This document shows, in pieces, positions 1 to 8,899 of a stretch of DNA of 64,000 bases. The notes beneath the pieces are model-generated. The model saw nothing but the letters and a program-made list of their open reading frames with translations. It had not been told where the DNA came from and searched no databases. The stretch is from an uncultured Methanolobus sp. GTDB taxonomy: Archaea > Halobacteriota > Methanosarcinia > Methanosarcinales > Methanosarcinaceae. Location: positions 310,001-374,000 of the forward strand of contig NZ_OY762426.1 in assembly GCF_963665675.1 (NCBI RefSeq). The letters are read 5' to 3'. A program made the translations under genes and the position numbers. Numbering within the stretch: the stretch's first letter is position 1; every line of letters begins with the position of its first letter.

Positions 1-675
1 CAACGCTTCCCTTATACCTTCTCCTTCACACTTTCCAAGTGCTTCAGCTGCACCAGCCCGAATCAGGGGGTTATCGTCATTCATTGCCTGACATAAGCTT
101 TGCACTACCCGGTCATTTCCCAGATTTAAAGAGAATTTATTATTTTGCAGATTGTTTCCCTTTGCAGATGATGAAACTGATAATTCAATTTCACCTAAAG
201 TCCAGATGACATTCAAGCGAACAAATACATTTTCATCAGAAAGTGCATTCAATAGAGCGTTCTTTGTTCTCTCAGACCTGAAATTCTTAAGAGCAAATGC
301 AGAATTCATTCTTACTTTTGGTTCTTTATCTGCCAGAAAATCAAAGAGATATTGTTCTGACTGTTGGTCGTCAATTTTTCCAAGAACAAGTGCAAGTTCG
401 CTTCTGGCAACAGGGGATAATAAGTCTGAATTATCAGCTAAATTGAATATTATTTGCTTATCCTGATCTTCAAGACTTGTGCGACCTTCCGCTCTGACAT
501 AAGCATCATCACTTTCCAGCATTGATGTAATTTCTTCAATCGATAGTGGCACATTCTGAACCTGATCGTTTTCTGTGGACTCAGGTTCCTCTGCAGTATT
601 ATTTACTGCAACAGCCGTACTTGTAATACATACTATTAACAAAACAAACAAAAATTTCATTAAGATTTTTTTCAT
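1..675 (-). CDS. Secreted HEAT-repeat protein, 3' end cut by window edge
   Basis: Reading from an ATG at 675 gives 225 codons with no stop before the window edge, so the C-terminus is missing. The first ~24 residues (MKKILMKFLFVLLIVCITS...) form a signal peptide ending near AVA, so the protein is probably exported. The rest holds alpha-helical repeats with the HEAT pattern: conserved D/E-x-VR and A-AL-LG segments such as 'VRMNSAFALKNF' and 'LIRAGAAEALGK'. HEAT repeats are protein-interaction scaffolds and no catalytic motif is seen. It lies 63 bp downstream of the ABC ATPase gene on the same strand and could be transcribed with it. The partner is unknown. Confidence 0.75.
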   Translation of the reverse strand, partial: MKKILMKFLFVLLIVCITSTAVAVNNTAEEPESTENDQVQNVPLSIEEITSMLESDDAYVRAEGRTSLEDQDKQIIFNLADNSDLLSPVARSELALVLGKIDDQQSEQYLFDFLADKEPKVRMNSAFALKNFRSERTKNALLNALSDENVFVRLNVIWTLGEIELSVSSSAKGNNLQNNKFSLNLGNDRVVQSLCQAMNDDNPLIRAGAAEALGKCEGEGIREAL

Positions 676-738
676 GATTTTCACCTTTTTCTTAAAGGCA
701 AATGTTCATGGATTTTGCATCCAGCCTAAATCCTGTAA

Positions 739-1620
739 TCATATAACAGGAATAATCATTTTTTTTCCTTTATGTTCAAACACGTCCACATGGACACCAT
801 AAGCATCCATTATTTTTTCGGGAGTCATTACATTTTCAGGGACCCCTGAAACAACGATATTATCGCAATCCAATGACTTTCCGGCTCCATATTCAGAAGC
901 GGGATTCAACTCCAGATCCTCCAAAATAATTTCAGTATTATTTGCCTGTTCCAGCTTTCTCAGGAGTATTATCTCATCAGAAAAAAGCATGGCATGATTG
1001 GGATCATGCAGTGTCATCAGGACTGTGATATTCCGGGTTCTGGAAAGATCAGTTATGGTTTTAAGAACATGAATCTGGTTTTTCAGGTCAAGGAAAGATG
1101 TGGGTTCATCCAGCAGAAGAAAATCCGGTTCCTGTGCCAGTGCTTTTGCAATCATTACAAGCTGTCTTTCGCCTCCGCTTATCTGCGTATAAGGACGATC
1201 TGCAAAATGTTTTATTCCAAGGTACTCCAGCACACTGTAAGTCTTATCTATATCTTCTTTGCCAGGTGTTGAGAACGTGGAAATGTAAGGCATCCGTCCT
1301 GTAAGCACCACATCAAGCACAGAGAACGGGAAGGAAGATTTGTGGTTCTGTGATACATGACTAAGTGTTTTTGCACGCTCTTTTTTTGCCATTTCCTCTG
1401 CATTTTTACCATCAATATAAATGGCACCCCCATGTTGTTTCAGGAAACCGTTTATTATTTTGAGAAGAGTAGTCTTTCCACATCCGTTAGGTCCTACCAA
1501 TGTGACTACAGATCCTTTTTTGACTGTAAAATCGATCTTATTGAGAATAAGATTCCTGTCATAACCCAGACTTATATTCTGAATCGAAATTCCATCCGGT
1601 TCTTTATCAGTGAAAAACAT
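739..1620 (-). CDS. ABC transporter ATP-binding protein (FecE/BtuD type)
   Basis: Cytoplasmic ATPase that powers import of an iron-chelate or corrinoid-type compound. Near the N-terminus is the Walker A motif GPNGCGKTT. The signature ISGGERQ, Walker B LLLDEP and H-loop 'TLHDPNH' follow in order. The ATG at 1620 overlaps the permease stop as TGATG, the usual coupling arrangement, and gives 293 aa. An in-frame ATG three codons upstream (1629) is possible. The protein has a C-terminal extension of ~50 residues after the core fold. Its partner permease is upstream in the same operon, but no binding-protein gene lies in this short operon; the double binding protein ending at 6280 may serve it. Confidence 0.9.
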   Translation of the reverse strand: MFFTDKEPDGISIQNISLGYDRNLILNKIDFTVKKGSVVTLVGPNGCGKTTLLKIINGFLKQHGGAIYIDGKNAEEMAKKERAKTLSHVSQNHKSSFPFSVLDVVLTGRMPYISTFSTPGKEDIDKTYSVLEYLGIKHFADRPYTQISGGERQLVMIAKALAQEPDFLLLDEPTSFLDLKNQIHVLKTITDLSRTRNITVLMTLHDPNHAMLFSDEIILLRKLEQANNTEIILEDLELNPASEYGAGKSLDCDNIVVSGVPENVMTPEKIMDAYGVHVDVFEHKGKKMIIPVI

Positions 1621-2690
1621 CAATCCCACCCTCCTGCCTTTGTGTTCCTGAGCAGATACAGGAAAAAGGGAGCTCCAAGAAGAGTGGTAATAATTCCCAC
1701 CGGGACCTCAAATCCAAACGATGCTCTTGCAACGTCATCTACCAGAGCAAGAAAAGCTGCACCAAATGTAATGGAAAGGGGGATTAATTTTCTGTGATCG
1801 GGACCAAATATCATTCTTAATATATGTGGTACAATCAGACCTACAAGTCCAATAATTCCCGCAACTGCCACAGCAGCAGACGCTGCTAATGAGGAAGCTG
1901 TGATAAAAAGTAATTTGTAAGCTTCTATATTCATTCCAACGGATTTAGCTTCTTCTTCACCAAGTGCCAGTACATTAAGTTTCCAGCGAATTAAGAAGAT
2001 CAGAATGCACCCTACAGCCACAGGGGGAAACGAATCAAAAAACTTTGACCAGCAGGCTGTATGCAGACAGCCCATATTCCAGTATACTATACTTTGCAGG
2101 GATCTGGAATCAACCGTAAACTGAATAATAGCGATCAAGGCACCAAAAATGGATGATGTGATCACACCAGATAGTATGAGGGCTATATTGGAAACCTGAT
2201 TTCCGACCCGTGCCATAAAATAAGAGAATAAAAGAGCTATAATACTGAACACAAATGCTCCGACCTGAGCAGGGATACCTTCTAATACTGCTATACATAG
2301 TGCAGCACCAAACGCCGCACCTGAAGAAAGACCGAGAATATAAGGGCTTACCAGCGGATTTCTGAAAACTCCCTGGAATGTAGTTCCGGCAGTTGAAAGA
2401 GAAGCACCGACTATCATAGCCAGAAGAATACGTGGGAGTCTGACGTTGAAAATGACCACATCATAAACGGATGGATAGTCATATTCATATCCTGTTACCC
2501 GCGAAAAAATCACTTTAATGATTTCCTGTGCATCGAGATGGTATGTCCCCAGAAAAAGTGAGAAAATTAATACCGGTACTGGAAGGATCAGGATTAGTAC
2601 GAATAATACGTTTTTCCACTCAAAATACGAACTTTCTTTATTATTTAAAAGAGAATTCATCCGTTCTTTTCCTGTTTTTGAGATTTCCAT
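1620..2690 (-). CDS. ABC transporter permease (BtuC/FecD family)
   Basis: Integral membrane permease of the FecCD family, 356 aa, with about ten hydrophobic segments. Family landmarks are visible: 'VRLPRILLAMIVGASL' near residue 85, then GTTFQGVFRNPLVSP and, near the C-terminus, 'GLVGLIVPHILRM' (the loop that contacts the ATPase). It forms a two-gene operon with the downstream ATPase through a TGATG overlap. The start at 2690 is the longest; an ATG at 2660 preceded by an AGGA-like sequence is an alternative. A 25-bp promoter box shared with the other transporter operon lies 91 bp upstream. Confidence 0.9.
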   Translation of the reverse strand: MEISKTGKERMNSLLNNKESSYFEWKNVLFVLILILPVPVLIFSLFLGTYHLDAQEIIKVIFSRVTGYEYDYPSVYDVVIFNVRLPRILLAMIVGASLSTAGTTFQGVFRNPLVSPYILGLSSGAAFGAALCIAVLEGIPAQVGAFVFSIIALLFSYFMARVGNQVSNIALILSGVITSSIFGALIAIIQFTVDSRSLQSIVYWNMGCLHTACWSKFFDSFPPVAVGCILIFLIRWKLNVLALGEEEAKSVGMNIEAYKLLFITASSLAASAAVAVAGIIGLVGLIVPHILRMIFGPDHRKLIPLSITFGAAFLALVDDVARASFGFEVPVGIITTLLGAPFFLYLLRNTKAGGWD

Positions 2691-2780
2691 TGTTAATCAT
2701 TGCCTGTCCATGAATCAGAAAATAAGATGGTAGTCCGTTATTCCATCTTTTTCATTTTACAGTTGCATAACAGCATGTGA

Positions 2781-2805
2781 TAATACATAAATTTAATTAT
2801 TTGCT
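2781..2805 (-). promoter_or_regulatory. Promoter box shared with the second transporter operon
   Basis: On the minus strand this reads AGCAAATAAT followed by TAAATTTATGTATTA. It matches the element at 8604-8628 at 23 of 25 positions. It contains an archaeal TATA-like core (AATTTATGTA) and a purine-rich upstream part that could be BRE, and sits about 90 bp before the permease start at 2690. The near identity over 25 bp between two transporter operons suggests a shared promoter and possibly a shared operator. Confidence 0.5.
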
Positions 2806-2899
2806 ATTCATTATGTATATTTAATACTAATTTTTGATTTAGTGTTACCTTAATAAAATTTAATATTACTAAAAAAAGTAATGTTCAGGAAAAAAGAAT

Positions 2900-3376
2900 A
2901 TGAAAGAATTACAAACTCTTGATTCGATTGAAGGAATGCCAGGTATAGATACACTTGAAGGTGTTATTGGCCCGCTAATGTCAGGTAACAAAGGGTCTGC
3001 TCATTTCATAAAGATGCATGCTGATATGTATTGTGATGCGCATTCACATCCTACTGAAAGTATAATATATACTTCAAAGGGACAATGGGTTCTGTTCGCA
3101 GAAGGTAAACGTCGTCATATGAAAGAAGGATCATTGTTCTTCATGCCACCGGGCATAGAAACCGGTTATGAAGTGCCCTTCGATAAACCTGCCAGCATTC
3201 TGATAATAAAATTCGAAGGAGAAAAAGATCCCCAGGAGTTCATGGATTACCTTGAAGGACTGAAGGAACGACTTGAAGCAAAGAACAAGAATGGAGAACC
3301 ATTTAAAATGTCAGAGTTACCTGCTGACCATCCGGCATTAATCTTTGCAAATGAAATAAAAAGTCAGGAATGCTGA
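2900..3376 (+). CDS. Cupin-domain protein
   Basis: Small single-domain cupin of 158 aa. The conserved beta-barrel motifs are visible: the metal-binding 'CDAHSHPTESIIY' (cupin motif 1 with two His and a Glu) near residue 50 and 'GSLFFMPPGIETGY' (motif 2 region) near residue 80. Cupins bind a metal ion and act as small-molecule sensors or enzymes; the substrate here is unknown. The gene sits between the two transporter operons, divergent from the first and convergent with the second, so a link to metal-chelate handling is an inference from position. An AGGA sequence precedes the ATG. A small inverted repeat (ATTACT, 6 nt, AGTAAT; 2865-2882) lies just upstream of that site and could be an operator. 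Confidence 0.8.
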   Translation: MKELQTLDSIEGMPGIDTLEGVIGPLMSGNKGSAHFIKMHADMYCDAHSHPTESIIYTSKGQWVLFAEGKRRHMKEGSLFFMPPGIETGYEVPFDKPASILIIKFEGEKDPQEFMDYLEGLKERLEAKNKNGEPFKMSELPADHPALIFANEIKSQEC

Positions 3377-3413
3377 AAAACAAATATTGAAAGTAATTAT
3401 TGATACTTAGCCC

Positions 3414-4241
3414 TTAGATTTTCTGGGGCACTTTTCCTTTTTCCGGAAACATTTCCTTTTCAGGAGTATTATCGATTACTTTTACCGGGTGCAAAACAAT
3501 GGAATCCGTTCTTTCACTATATTTGATCTCTGCATCGATCCCATAAACTGTTCTGATGTTAGTATCTGTCAGCACATCAGCAGGTGCACCTTCAGAAAAT
3601 ATCTTTCCATCATGTAAAAGAACCAGCCTGTCGCAGAACCTGCCTGCCAGATTCAGGTCATGCAATACCATGTTAACAACCAGTTCTTTTTCCCTGGCAA
3701 TATTCCTGATGGTTTCCATTATCTCAAGCTGGTGTTTCACATCAAGATTACTTGTTGGCTCGTCCAGCAGCAAGACTTCAGGTTCCTGTACCAGTGCTCT
3801 TGTTATGAGAACCTTCTGTTTTTCCCCACCACTGAGTTCATTATAGTTTCTCATGCTCAGGTCTTCCAGATCCAGCATGTTGAAAGCATCCGCAACAATC
3901 TCCAGATCACTGTCACCAACGTTCCATCCGATATAAGGCCTCCTACCGAGCAGAACCACATCAAATACCTTGATAGGAAAAGAATGTGTCTGCACGTTCT
4001 GCGGAACGTAGCTTATTAGCCTGCTTACCTCTTTTATACTGAGTTCCTGAAGGTCTGTTCCATTCAAAATGATCTCACCGCTTGCTTCTAATATCAGATT
4101 CATGCATTTGAGGAGTGTACTTTTTCCCGTGCCATTAGGCCCGATAATTCCTACAATTTCTCCTTTCTGAAATGACAGACTGATATTTTCAAGATTGAGC
4201 TTCCTTCCGTAACTGAATGAAACATCCTTCAATTCAAGCAT
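3414..4241 (-). CDS. ABC transporter ATP-binding protein (FecE/BtuD type)
   Basis: Second importer ATPase of the region, 275 aa from the ATG at 4241. That ATG overlaps the hydrolase stop as TGATG and yields the family-typical N-terminus MLELKDVSFSY; a longer frame would add 23 unlikely residues. Walker A GPNGTGKST, signature LSGGEKQ, Walker B LLLDEP and the H-loop 'VLHDLNLA' are all present. It couples ATP hydrolysis to the permease at 5203-6252. It is the last gene of the operon binding protein, permease, hydrolase, ATPase. Confidence 0.92.
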   Translation of the reverse strand: MLELKDVSFSYGRKLNLENISLSFQKGEIVGIIGPNGTGKSTLLKCMNLILEASGEIILNGTDLQELSIKEVSRLISYVPQNVQTHSFPIKVFDVVLLGRRPYIGWNVGDSDLEIVADAFNMLDLEDLSMRNYNELSGGEKQKVLITRALVQEPEVLLLDEPTSNLDVKHQLEIMETIRNIAREKELVVNMVLHDLNLAGRFCDRLVLLHDGKIFSEGAPADVLTDTNIRTVYGIDAEIKYSERTDSIVLHPVKVIDNTPEKEMFPEKGKVPQKI

Positions 4242-5206
4242 CAGAGTACCTCCTGAAGGAACTCCGTGATATGTGTGAAATATTCCGGTTTGTAGGGCCG
4301 TTTGAAGCAATCAAGCGACATGCGTTCTCTCAGGCGTAATTCCTCGTCATGCGGGACGTCATGAAAACCATGATCTGCATCCCGGACAATCGTAAAATTC
4401 ACGGCAACATTGTTCTTTTCCAGTTCATCCCTTACCATAAATGCATCGTCAAGAGGGACGTTCAGGTCATATTCTCCATGAATTACAAGTGATGGCTTCA
4501 TTATGTAACGAAACTGTCTTGAAGGTGCATATTCCGGGTCTGAGAAAAGAGTATCTACCTGCAGGTTCCATTCCTGTCCATTATATGTGGCTGTGTACTC
4601 TTTTTTCCCCTGCATGACGGCTTCATGTCTTTTATCAAGATTAGAACCAACTATCAGTCCCCACAGGTCATTCTTTTCAACCCATTCCCGATGCCCTGGA
4701 CTTCTGCTGGCATAGTCAAGTGGTCTTAGATAGTTGAATTCCATCATATCCTTGCAATCCCGGTAGAGTCCACCTGACAGTATGTATGCTTTTGCACGAT
4801 TGTCATCTTTGGCAAGAAGGCATGTTGTATATACTCCGGCGCTCTGACCGAAGATTGCTATCCTGCCACTGTCAATGTTTTCCTGTGAACACAGGACATC
4901 AAGGGCTTTTTTTGAATCCCGTACAAGACTCAGGCTATCCTGATGCCCGGGTTCGCTGTCCCTGATACCTCTTTTATCCCAGGAGAATGTTGCAAATCCT
5001 GCATCACACAGATGTTTTGACATCTTCAGAAAAAAGTCTCTTTTATGTATGTTTTTCCGGGTGGAATGCCGAAGCATGTTCCCGTCCCTGTCCTGCTCGA
5101 TAGTCCCATGGTTCAAAAGGACCGCAGGAAGATCTTCACCCTCTGGATACCTCAGTACCCCGGCAAGCCTGACATCACTGTCAAATGATATTTGTTTTTC
5201 TATCAT
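4241..5206 (-). CDS. Alpha/beta hydrolase embedded in transporter operon
   Basis: Probable esterase of the alpha/beta hydrolase fold, 321 aa, without a signal peptide, hence cytoplasmic. A likely catalytic triad can be read: nucleophile Ser122 in GQSAG, Asp247 in 'GEYDLNVP' and His279 in 'DADHGFHD'. 'LLNHG' near residue 32 fits an oxyanion-hole loop. The start overlaps the permease stop by 4 bp (ATGA) and the stop overlaps the ATPase start (TGATG), so it is translationally locked into the transporter operon. This position suggests processing of the imported compound, for example ester cleavage of a chelator to release metal; that is inference, and the substrate is unknown. Confidence 0.85.
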   Translation of the reverse strand: MIEKQISFDSDVRLAGVLRYPEGEDLPAVLLNHGTIEQDRDGNMLRHSTRKNIHKRDFFLKMSKHLCDAGFATFSWDKRGIRDSEPGHQDSLSLVRDSKKALDVLCSQENIDSGRIAIFGQSAGVYTTCLLAKDDNRAKAYILSGGLYRDCKDMMEFNYLRPLDYASRSPGHREWVEKNDLWGLIVGSNLDKRHEAVMQGKKEYTATYNGQEWNLQVDTLFSDPEYAPSRQFRYIMKPSLVIHGEYDLNVPLDDAFMVRDELEKNNVAVNFTIVRDADHGFHDVPHDEELRLRERMSLDCFKRPYKPEYFTHITEFLQEVL

Positions 5207-6252
5207 CTCCAGAATTCCTCCTTTTTTGATATTAAAAGGTAAACGAACATGGGTACGCCCACAAAAGAAATAACAACACCAATAGGAAGTACTATCGGTG
5301 GTAATAATGTCCTTCCGGCAATGTCAGCAGCTATTACGAGAATCGAACCGGTAATACAGGTGGCCGGGAGTAAAAAACGATTGTCTCCTCCAATAAGAAG
5401 TCTTGTTACATGAGGAGCTACAAGTCCTACAAATCCGATTATTCCGGTAAAAGATATTATGGTAGCTGTAAGCAGGGCCGACAGTACCATAAGGATCGTT
5501 CTCACTCTGGAAGTATTGATCCCTAGACTTTTTGCAGTCTGGTCGTCCACAAGCATCATGGCATTCAGATCCCATGCAAAGTACATTACAAGGGGAAATA
5601 TAAGCACAAAAGATATTGCTGAAATACCAACGGTATCCCAGTCAGCTCTTGTAAGTGAACCGAAGGTCCAGTGAACGATCATCATCAGTTCTTCCTCGGA
5701 TGCAAAGAACTGCAGGACTGCTGTTAGTGCACTGAAAAAGTAAGATATAGCTATCCCGGCAAGAATAAGGGTTTCAGGGGCGGTTCCTTTTATAGTGGAC
5801 AGGCCAAAGACAATGCCTGCACATAGAAGTGAGAATACAAACGCATTCAAGATAATCAAAAGTGATCCCCCTTCGACAAAACCTATACCAAACATTATGG
5901 CAATTGCTGCTCCGAATGCAGCAGCAGAGGAAATGCCTATGGTAAAAGGACTTACCAGGGGATTTCTTGTTATACCCTGCATGACAACTCCGGCAAGTGC
6001 CAATCCTGAACCGGCAATCACGCCCATTACAAGACGTGGAAGCCTCAGGTGCCAGAGAACTGCATAATTAAAATCTGTAGTTTCCACTATGACAAATCTG
6101 GCAACCATTGCAAGAATGACATCTTTAACGCTGATGTCTGCAGCACCAATTGTTACTGCATACACGAGTAAGAAAAAAAGGGCTGTAAGGCCCAATATGA
6201 GAAATGATATATTCCTTGCTATATGCGCAGAATATGCTTTTTTTACCGACAT
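5203..6252 (-). CDS. ABC transporter permease (BtuC/FecD family)
   Basis: Second FecCD-type permease, 349 aa, with about ten membrane segments. Landmarks match the family: 'LRLPRLVMGVIAGSGLALAG', then 'NPLVSPFTIG', and near the C-terminus 'GFVGLVAPHVTRLL'. It follows the binding-protein gene by 27 bp and overlaps the hydrolase start by 4 bp. It is homologous to the permease at 1620-2690, so the region carries two complete membrane/ATPase pairs. Together with the neighbouring lipoprotein it should import a large metal chelate. Confidence 0.92.
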   Translation of the reverse strand: MSVKKAYSAHIARNISFLILGLTALFFLLVYAVTIGAADISVKDVILAMVARFVIVETTDFNYAVLWHLRLPRLVMGVIAGSGLALAGVVMQGITRNPLVSPFTIGISSAAAFGAAIAIMFGIGFVEGGSLLIILNAFVFSLLCAGIVFGLSTIKGTAPETLILAGIAISYFFSALTAVLQFFASEEELMMIVHWTFGSLTRADWDTVGISAISFVLIFPLVMYFAWDLNAMMLVDDQTAKSLGINTSRVRTILMVLSALLTATIISFTGIIGFVGLVAPHVTRLLIGGDNRFLLPATCITGSILVIAADIAGRTLLPPIVLPIGVVISFVGVPMFVYLLISKKEEFWR

Positions 6253-6279
6253 GGTATCACATGGGCCTTACATAATCAA

Positions 6280-8526
6280 TTATTCAGGGTAGATGTACAC
6301 TCCCTGATAATCCAGATCCTGATATGTTTCCAGATATTCCTTTAGGATATCATCAGGGTCCATATCGGTGTAGAGGTCCGGATAAAGTTCCTTTGCCAGA
6401 TACATCGGACCGAATTTCTTTCTTGCACCGCCTGCAACGTCAAAACTGATGAAGTAAACATCATCATTCTGCACTGCAGTGGTTCCCGATAGTTCTCCCC
6501 TGGACATAATTTCCTGAACGGTATCCTCACATAATGTTGTATTTTCCAGGTAATATCCTTCGTTTGATCCTTTGAATATGAAATCCGGATTTCTGACTGC
6601 AACTTCTTCCGCATCAACCTCAAAAGAGTATTCTTCTCTTTCAGGGAACAGGTCTATTCCGCCAGCACGTCTGATCATTCCGGGAATTCCACATCCCCAG
6701 TCAGCTCCTCCATAGGTTGTATATTTATTTGCACCTTCGAAGTAGACTGATTTTCGATCTTCATCGTCTATGGTTGCTGATCTTTCATCGAGCATATCCC
6801 AGTAGTCTGTAAAGAATGCTATGTACTGCGCTGCTTCTTCCTCGGTGTCAAGCATCTGTCCGAGGGTTGTGACTTCTCTTTCCCATTCATCGACTAAATA
6901 GAAGTCAAGACCAACTACGGCAATTCCGAACGGATCGAGTTTTTCCTGTACTTCGTCAGGCAATGGAGCATAGCTTGAAAGCATGATCACAACATCAGGA
7001 TCTAACTCAGCAATCTGCTCGTAATCAGGTTCATCCCAGCTTCCAACAACCGGTACATCTTCAAGTTCAGGGAAGAAACCTTTCTCTACTTTTGCGTATG
7101 TGGCTGTATCTATACCAACAACTCTGTCGATTGCTCCAAGTGACCTGAGTTCCTCAGGTGGGTTATCCCAGAGAACTACAATGGATTCTACAGGATATGG
7201 AACTTCTACTGTCCTGTCTGCGGAATCTGTAATTGTGATTGATGCAGGTTCAAAGCTTGGATAATGTACATCGTAAAGGTCAGCGAAGTAATCGTCAGTC
7301 TCTTCAACCATATCAAGATCTGCAAACTCATCAGGATACAGGTCTTTTGCAATATGGATCATTGCAAGAGGAAGCCTTGGTGAATGGAAATCATATATGA
7401 ATGAATCTGAGATCTCATACACTTTTCCGTTCTTAACTGCTGAGAGTTCACTCCAGGTACTAAAATCAAATCCATCTGCTGTATCACCATTGATTATGTC
7501 CTCAGGATCAATATCCGGATCATACCACATGTATATTACATCAGGATTAAGCTCGAGGAGAGTTTCAATATTAAGGGTAGGGTGTTCCAGATTCTTTGTC
7601 TCATTAGTCCAGTTATCAAGAACATTGACACCACCTGCTTTTTCGATGAGATCATTTGCAGTGCTTATCTTTCCTGCAGTACCGTATACATCTGACCACA
7701 TCCAGTATACAGTTGGTTTGTCATCTTCATCCATAGTATCTGTGACATCGGTGACCTTTTTCATTTCTTCGTCCATTATGTCGAGAACTCTTTCTCCTTC
7801 ATCTTCCTTGCCTATCAGTTTACTGAAAGTTGTCATCTGGGTCTGAAGATCATCAAGACTGTCAATATATACAGCATAAACAGGAACTCCAAGTGTCTCT
7901 TCCATGGATGAAATGGATTCACTTTCCCAATCAGAAGCCCATAGGTATATGAGGTCCGGATCAACTGCTGCAATTGATTCGGTAGTTGGCTGTGTACTGC
8001 CTTCTGAGAGTCTTTTACTATCAAAATCATCATCAATTGCTCTGAAAAATGGAGCTTTTACATCTTCGTACCACACAGCACCAATTCCAACTATAGTATC
8101 AGCGCCGCCAACAGCATACATTGAATTCATAGCATTCTCTACAAGGAATACATTTCTTTCACAGGGATAAGGCACTGTAATTTCCCTTCCAATGTCATCA
8201 GTTACTGTTATTGTATCTCCGTCGTCTGATACAGTCCCGGTGTTTCTGGATGATTTTGAAGAACTGCCTGAACTTCTGGAAACCGAGTAAACGGTCTCTG
8301 CTTCCGATTCGGGAGCTGCAGTTGTTTTCTCTTCTTCTTCACTATTATCCGTAACGGACATTCTTGTGTTATCCGTTGTGTCTTTATCTTTCTCATTCGT
8401 TACTGTCTCTTGAATTTGTTCTGTTTCCTGGCTTTCGTCAGTTGCAGAATTATCAAGACAACCACTCAGCATTATTGAAACCAACAATAGAATGGCTACT
8501 AAAACAATTTTTGATTTATTGTTCAT
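6280..8526 (-). CDS. Lipoprotein with two fused FecB/BtuF-type substrate-binding domains
   Basis: 748-aa substrate-binding protein, about twice the usual length. The ATG at 8526 is chosen because AAAGGTGG lies 5 nt upstream; a longer GTG start would lie inside that site. A signal peptide ends in the lipobox LSGC. A Ser/Thr/Glu-rich linker (~residues 30-100) is followed by domain 1, opening with 'ITVTDDIGREITVPYP' (~residues 105-420), and domain 2, opening with the parallel 'ITITDSADRTVEVPYP' (~425-748). Each has its own 'DPDLIYL'/'DPDVVIML' ligand-domain motif. It is the only binding protein for two permease/ATPase pairs, so it may feed both or bind two ligands. Confidence 0.9.
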   Translation of the reverse strand: MNNKSKIVLVAILLLVSIMLSGCLDNSATDESQETEQIQETVTNEKDKDTTDNTRMSVTDNSEEEEKTTAAPESEAETVYSVSRSSGSSSKSSRNTGTVSDDGDTITVTDDIGREITVPYPCERNVFLVENAMNSMYAVGGADTIVGIGAVWYEDVKAPFFRAIDDDFDSKRLSEGSTQPTTESIAAVDPDLIYLWASDWESESISSMEETLGVPVYAVYIDSLDDLQTQMTTFSKLIGKEDEGERVLDIMDEEMKKVTDVTDTMDEDDKPTVYWMWSDVYGTAGKISTANDLIEKAGGVNVLDNWTNETKNLEHPTLNIETLLELNPDVIYMWYDPDIDPEDIINGDTADGFDFSTWSELSAVKNGKVYEISDSFIYDFHSPRLPLAMIHIAKDLYPDEFADLDMVEETDDYFADLYDVHYPSFEPASITITDSADRTVEVPYPVESIVVLWDNPPEELRSLGAIDRVVGIDTATYAKVEKGFFPELEDVPVVGSWDEPDYEQIAELDPDVVIMLSSYAPLPDEVQEKLDPFGIAVVGLDFYLVDEWEREVTTLGQMLDTEEEAAQYIAFFTDYWDMLDERSATIDDEDRKSVYFEGANKYTTYGGADWGCGIPGMIRRAGGIDLFPEREEYSFEVDAEEVAVRNPDFIFKGSNEGYYLENTTLCEDTVQEIMSRGELSGTTAVQNDDVYFISFDVAGGARKKFGPMYLAKELYPDLYTDMDPDDILKEYLETYQDLDYQGVYIYPE

Positions 8527-8603
8527 ACCTACCACCTTTTAAATGCAGGGTTAGTTGAATCTGTATATACGTATCAACTATCTTCGAAATAGTGACCATA
8601 TAA

Positions 8604-8628
8604 TAATACATAAATCTATTTATTTGCT
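8604..8628 (-). promoter_or_regulatory. Promoter box of the binding-protein operon
   Basis: The minus strand reads AGCAAATAAA followed by TAGATTTATGTATTA, 23 of 25 positions identical to 2781-2805. A TATA-like core (GATTTATGTA) is followed ~75 bp later by the lipoprotein start. It is the best promoter candidate of the operon 8526-3414 and points to co-regulation with the operon 2690-739. Confidence 0.5.
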
Positions 8629-8899
8629 ACAATAAGGGAATAATAAAAATTGAAATCAAATCAAATAATACAAAAATAAATAAAGGTATTACATTTTGAT
8701 GGAGTATACTGTTTTAAGAAAATAGAGCATATAGTGAAAATACAGCATCTATTCATTAATAAATTAAGGAAAATAACATTTAACAAATGCCTGGTATAAT
8801 AATATATATTTCTATATTTTTTGTATGTGCGCAACCTGCCTGAATCATGAAAAATATTGCGTAAATCAATAATAGCAGGCAGGAATCTAAAATTAGAGA
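8629..8899. other. Intergenic stretch with a long-looped inverted repeat
   Basis: Very AT-rich with no credible coding frame. Near the 3' end of the methyltransferase gene, CCTGCCTG (8835-8842) and CAGGCAGG (8876-8883) form an 8-bp perfect inverted repeat around ~33 nt. On the minus strand this follows the methyltransferase stop by 17 nt and could be a transcript-end structure or a small RNA. Nothing else is recognisable. Confidence 0.4.
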
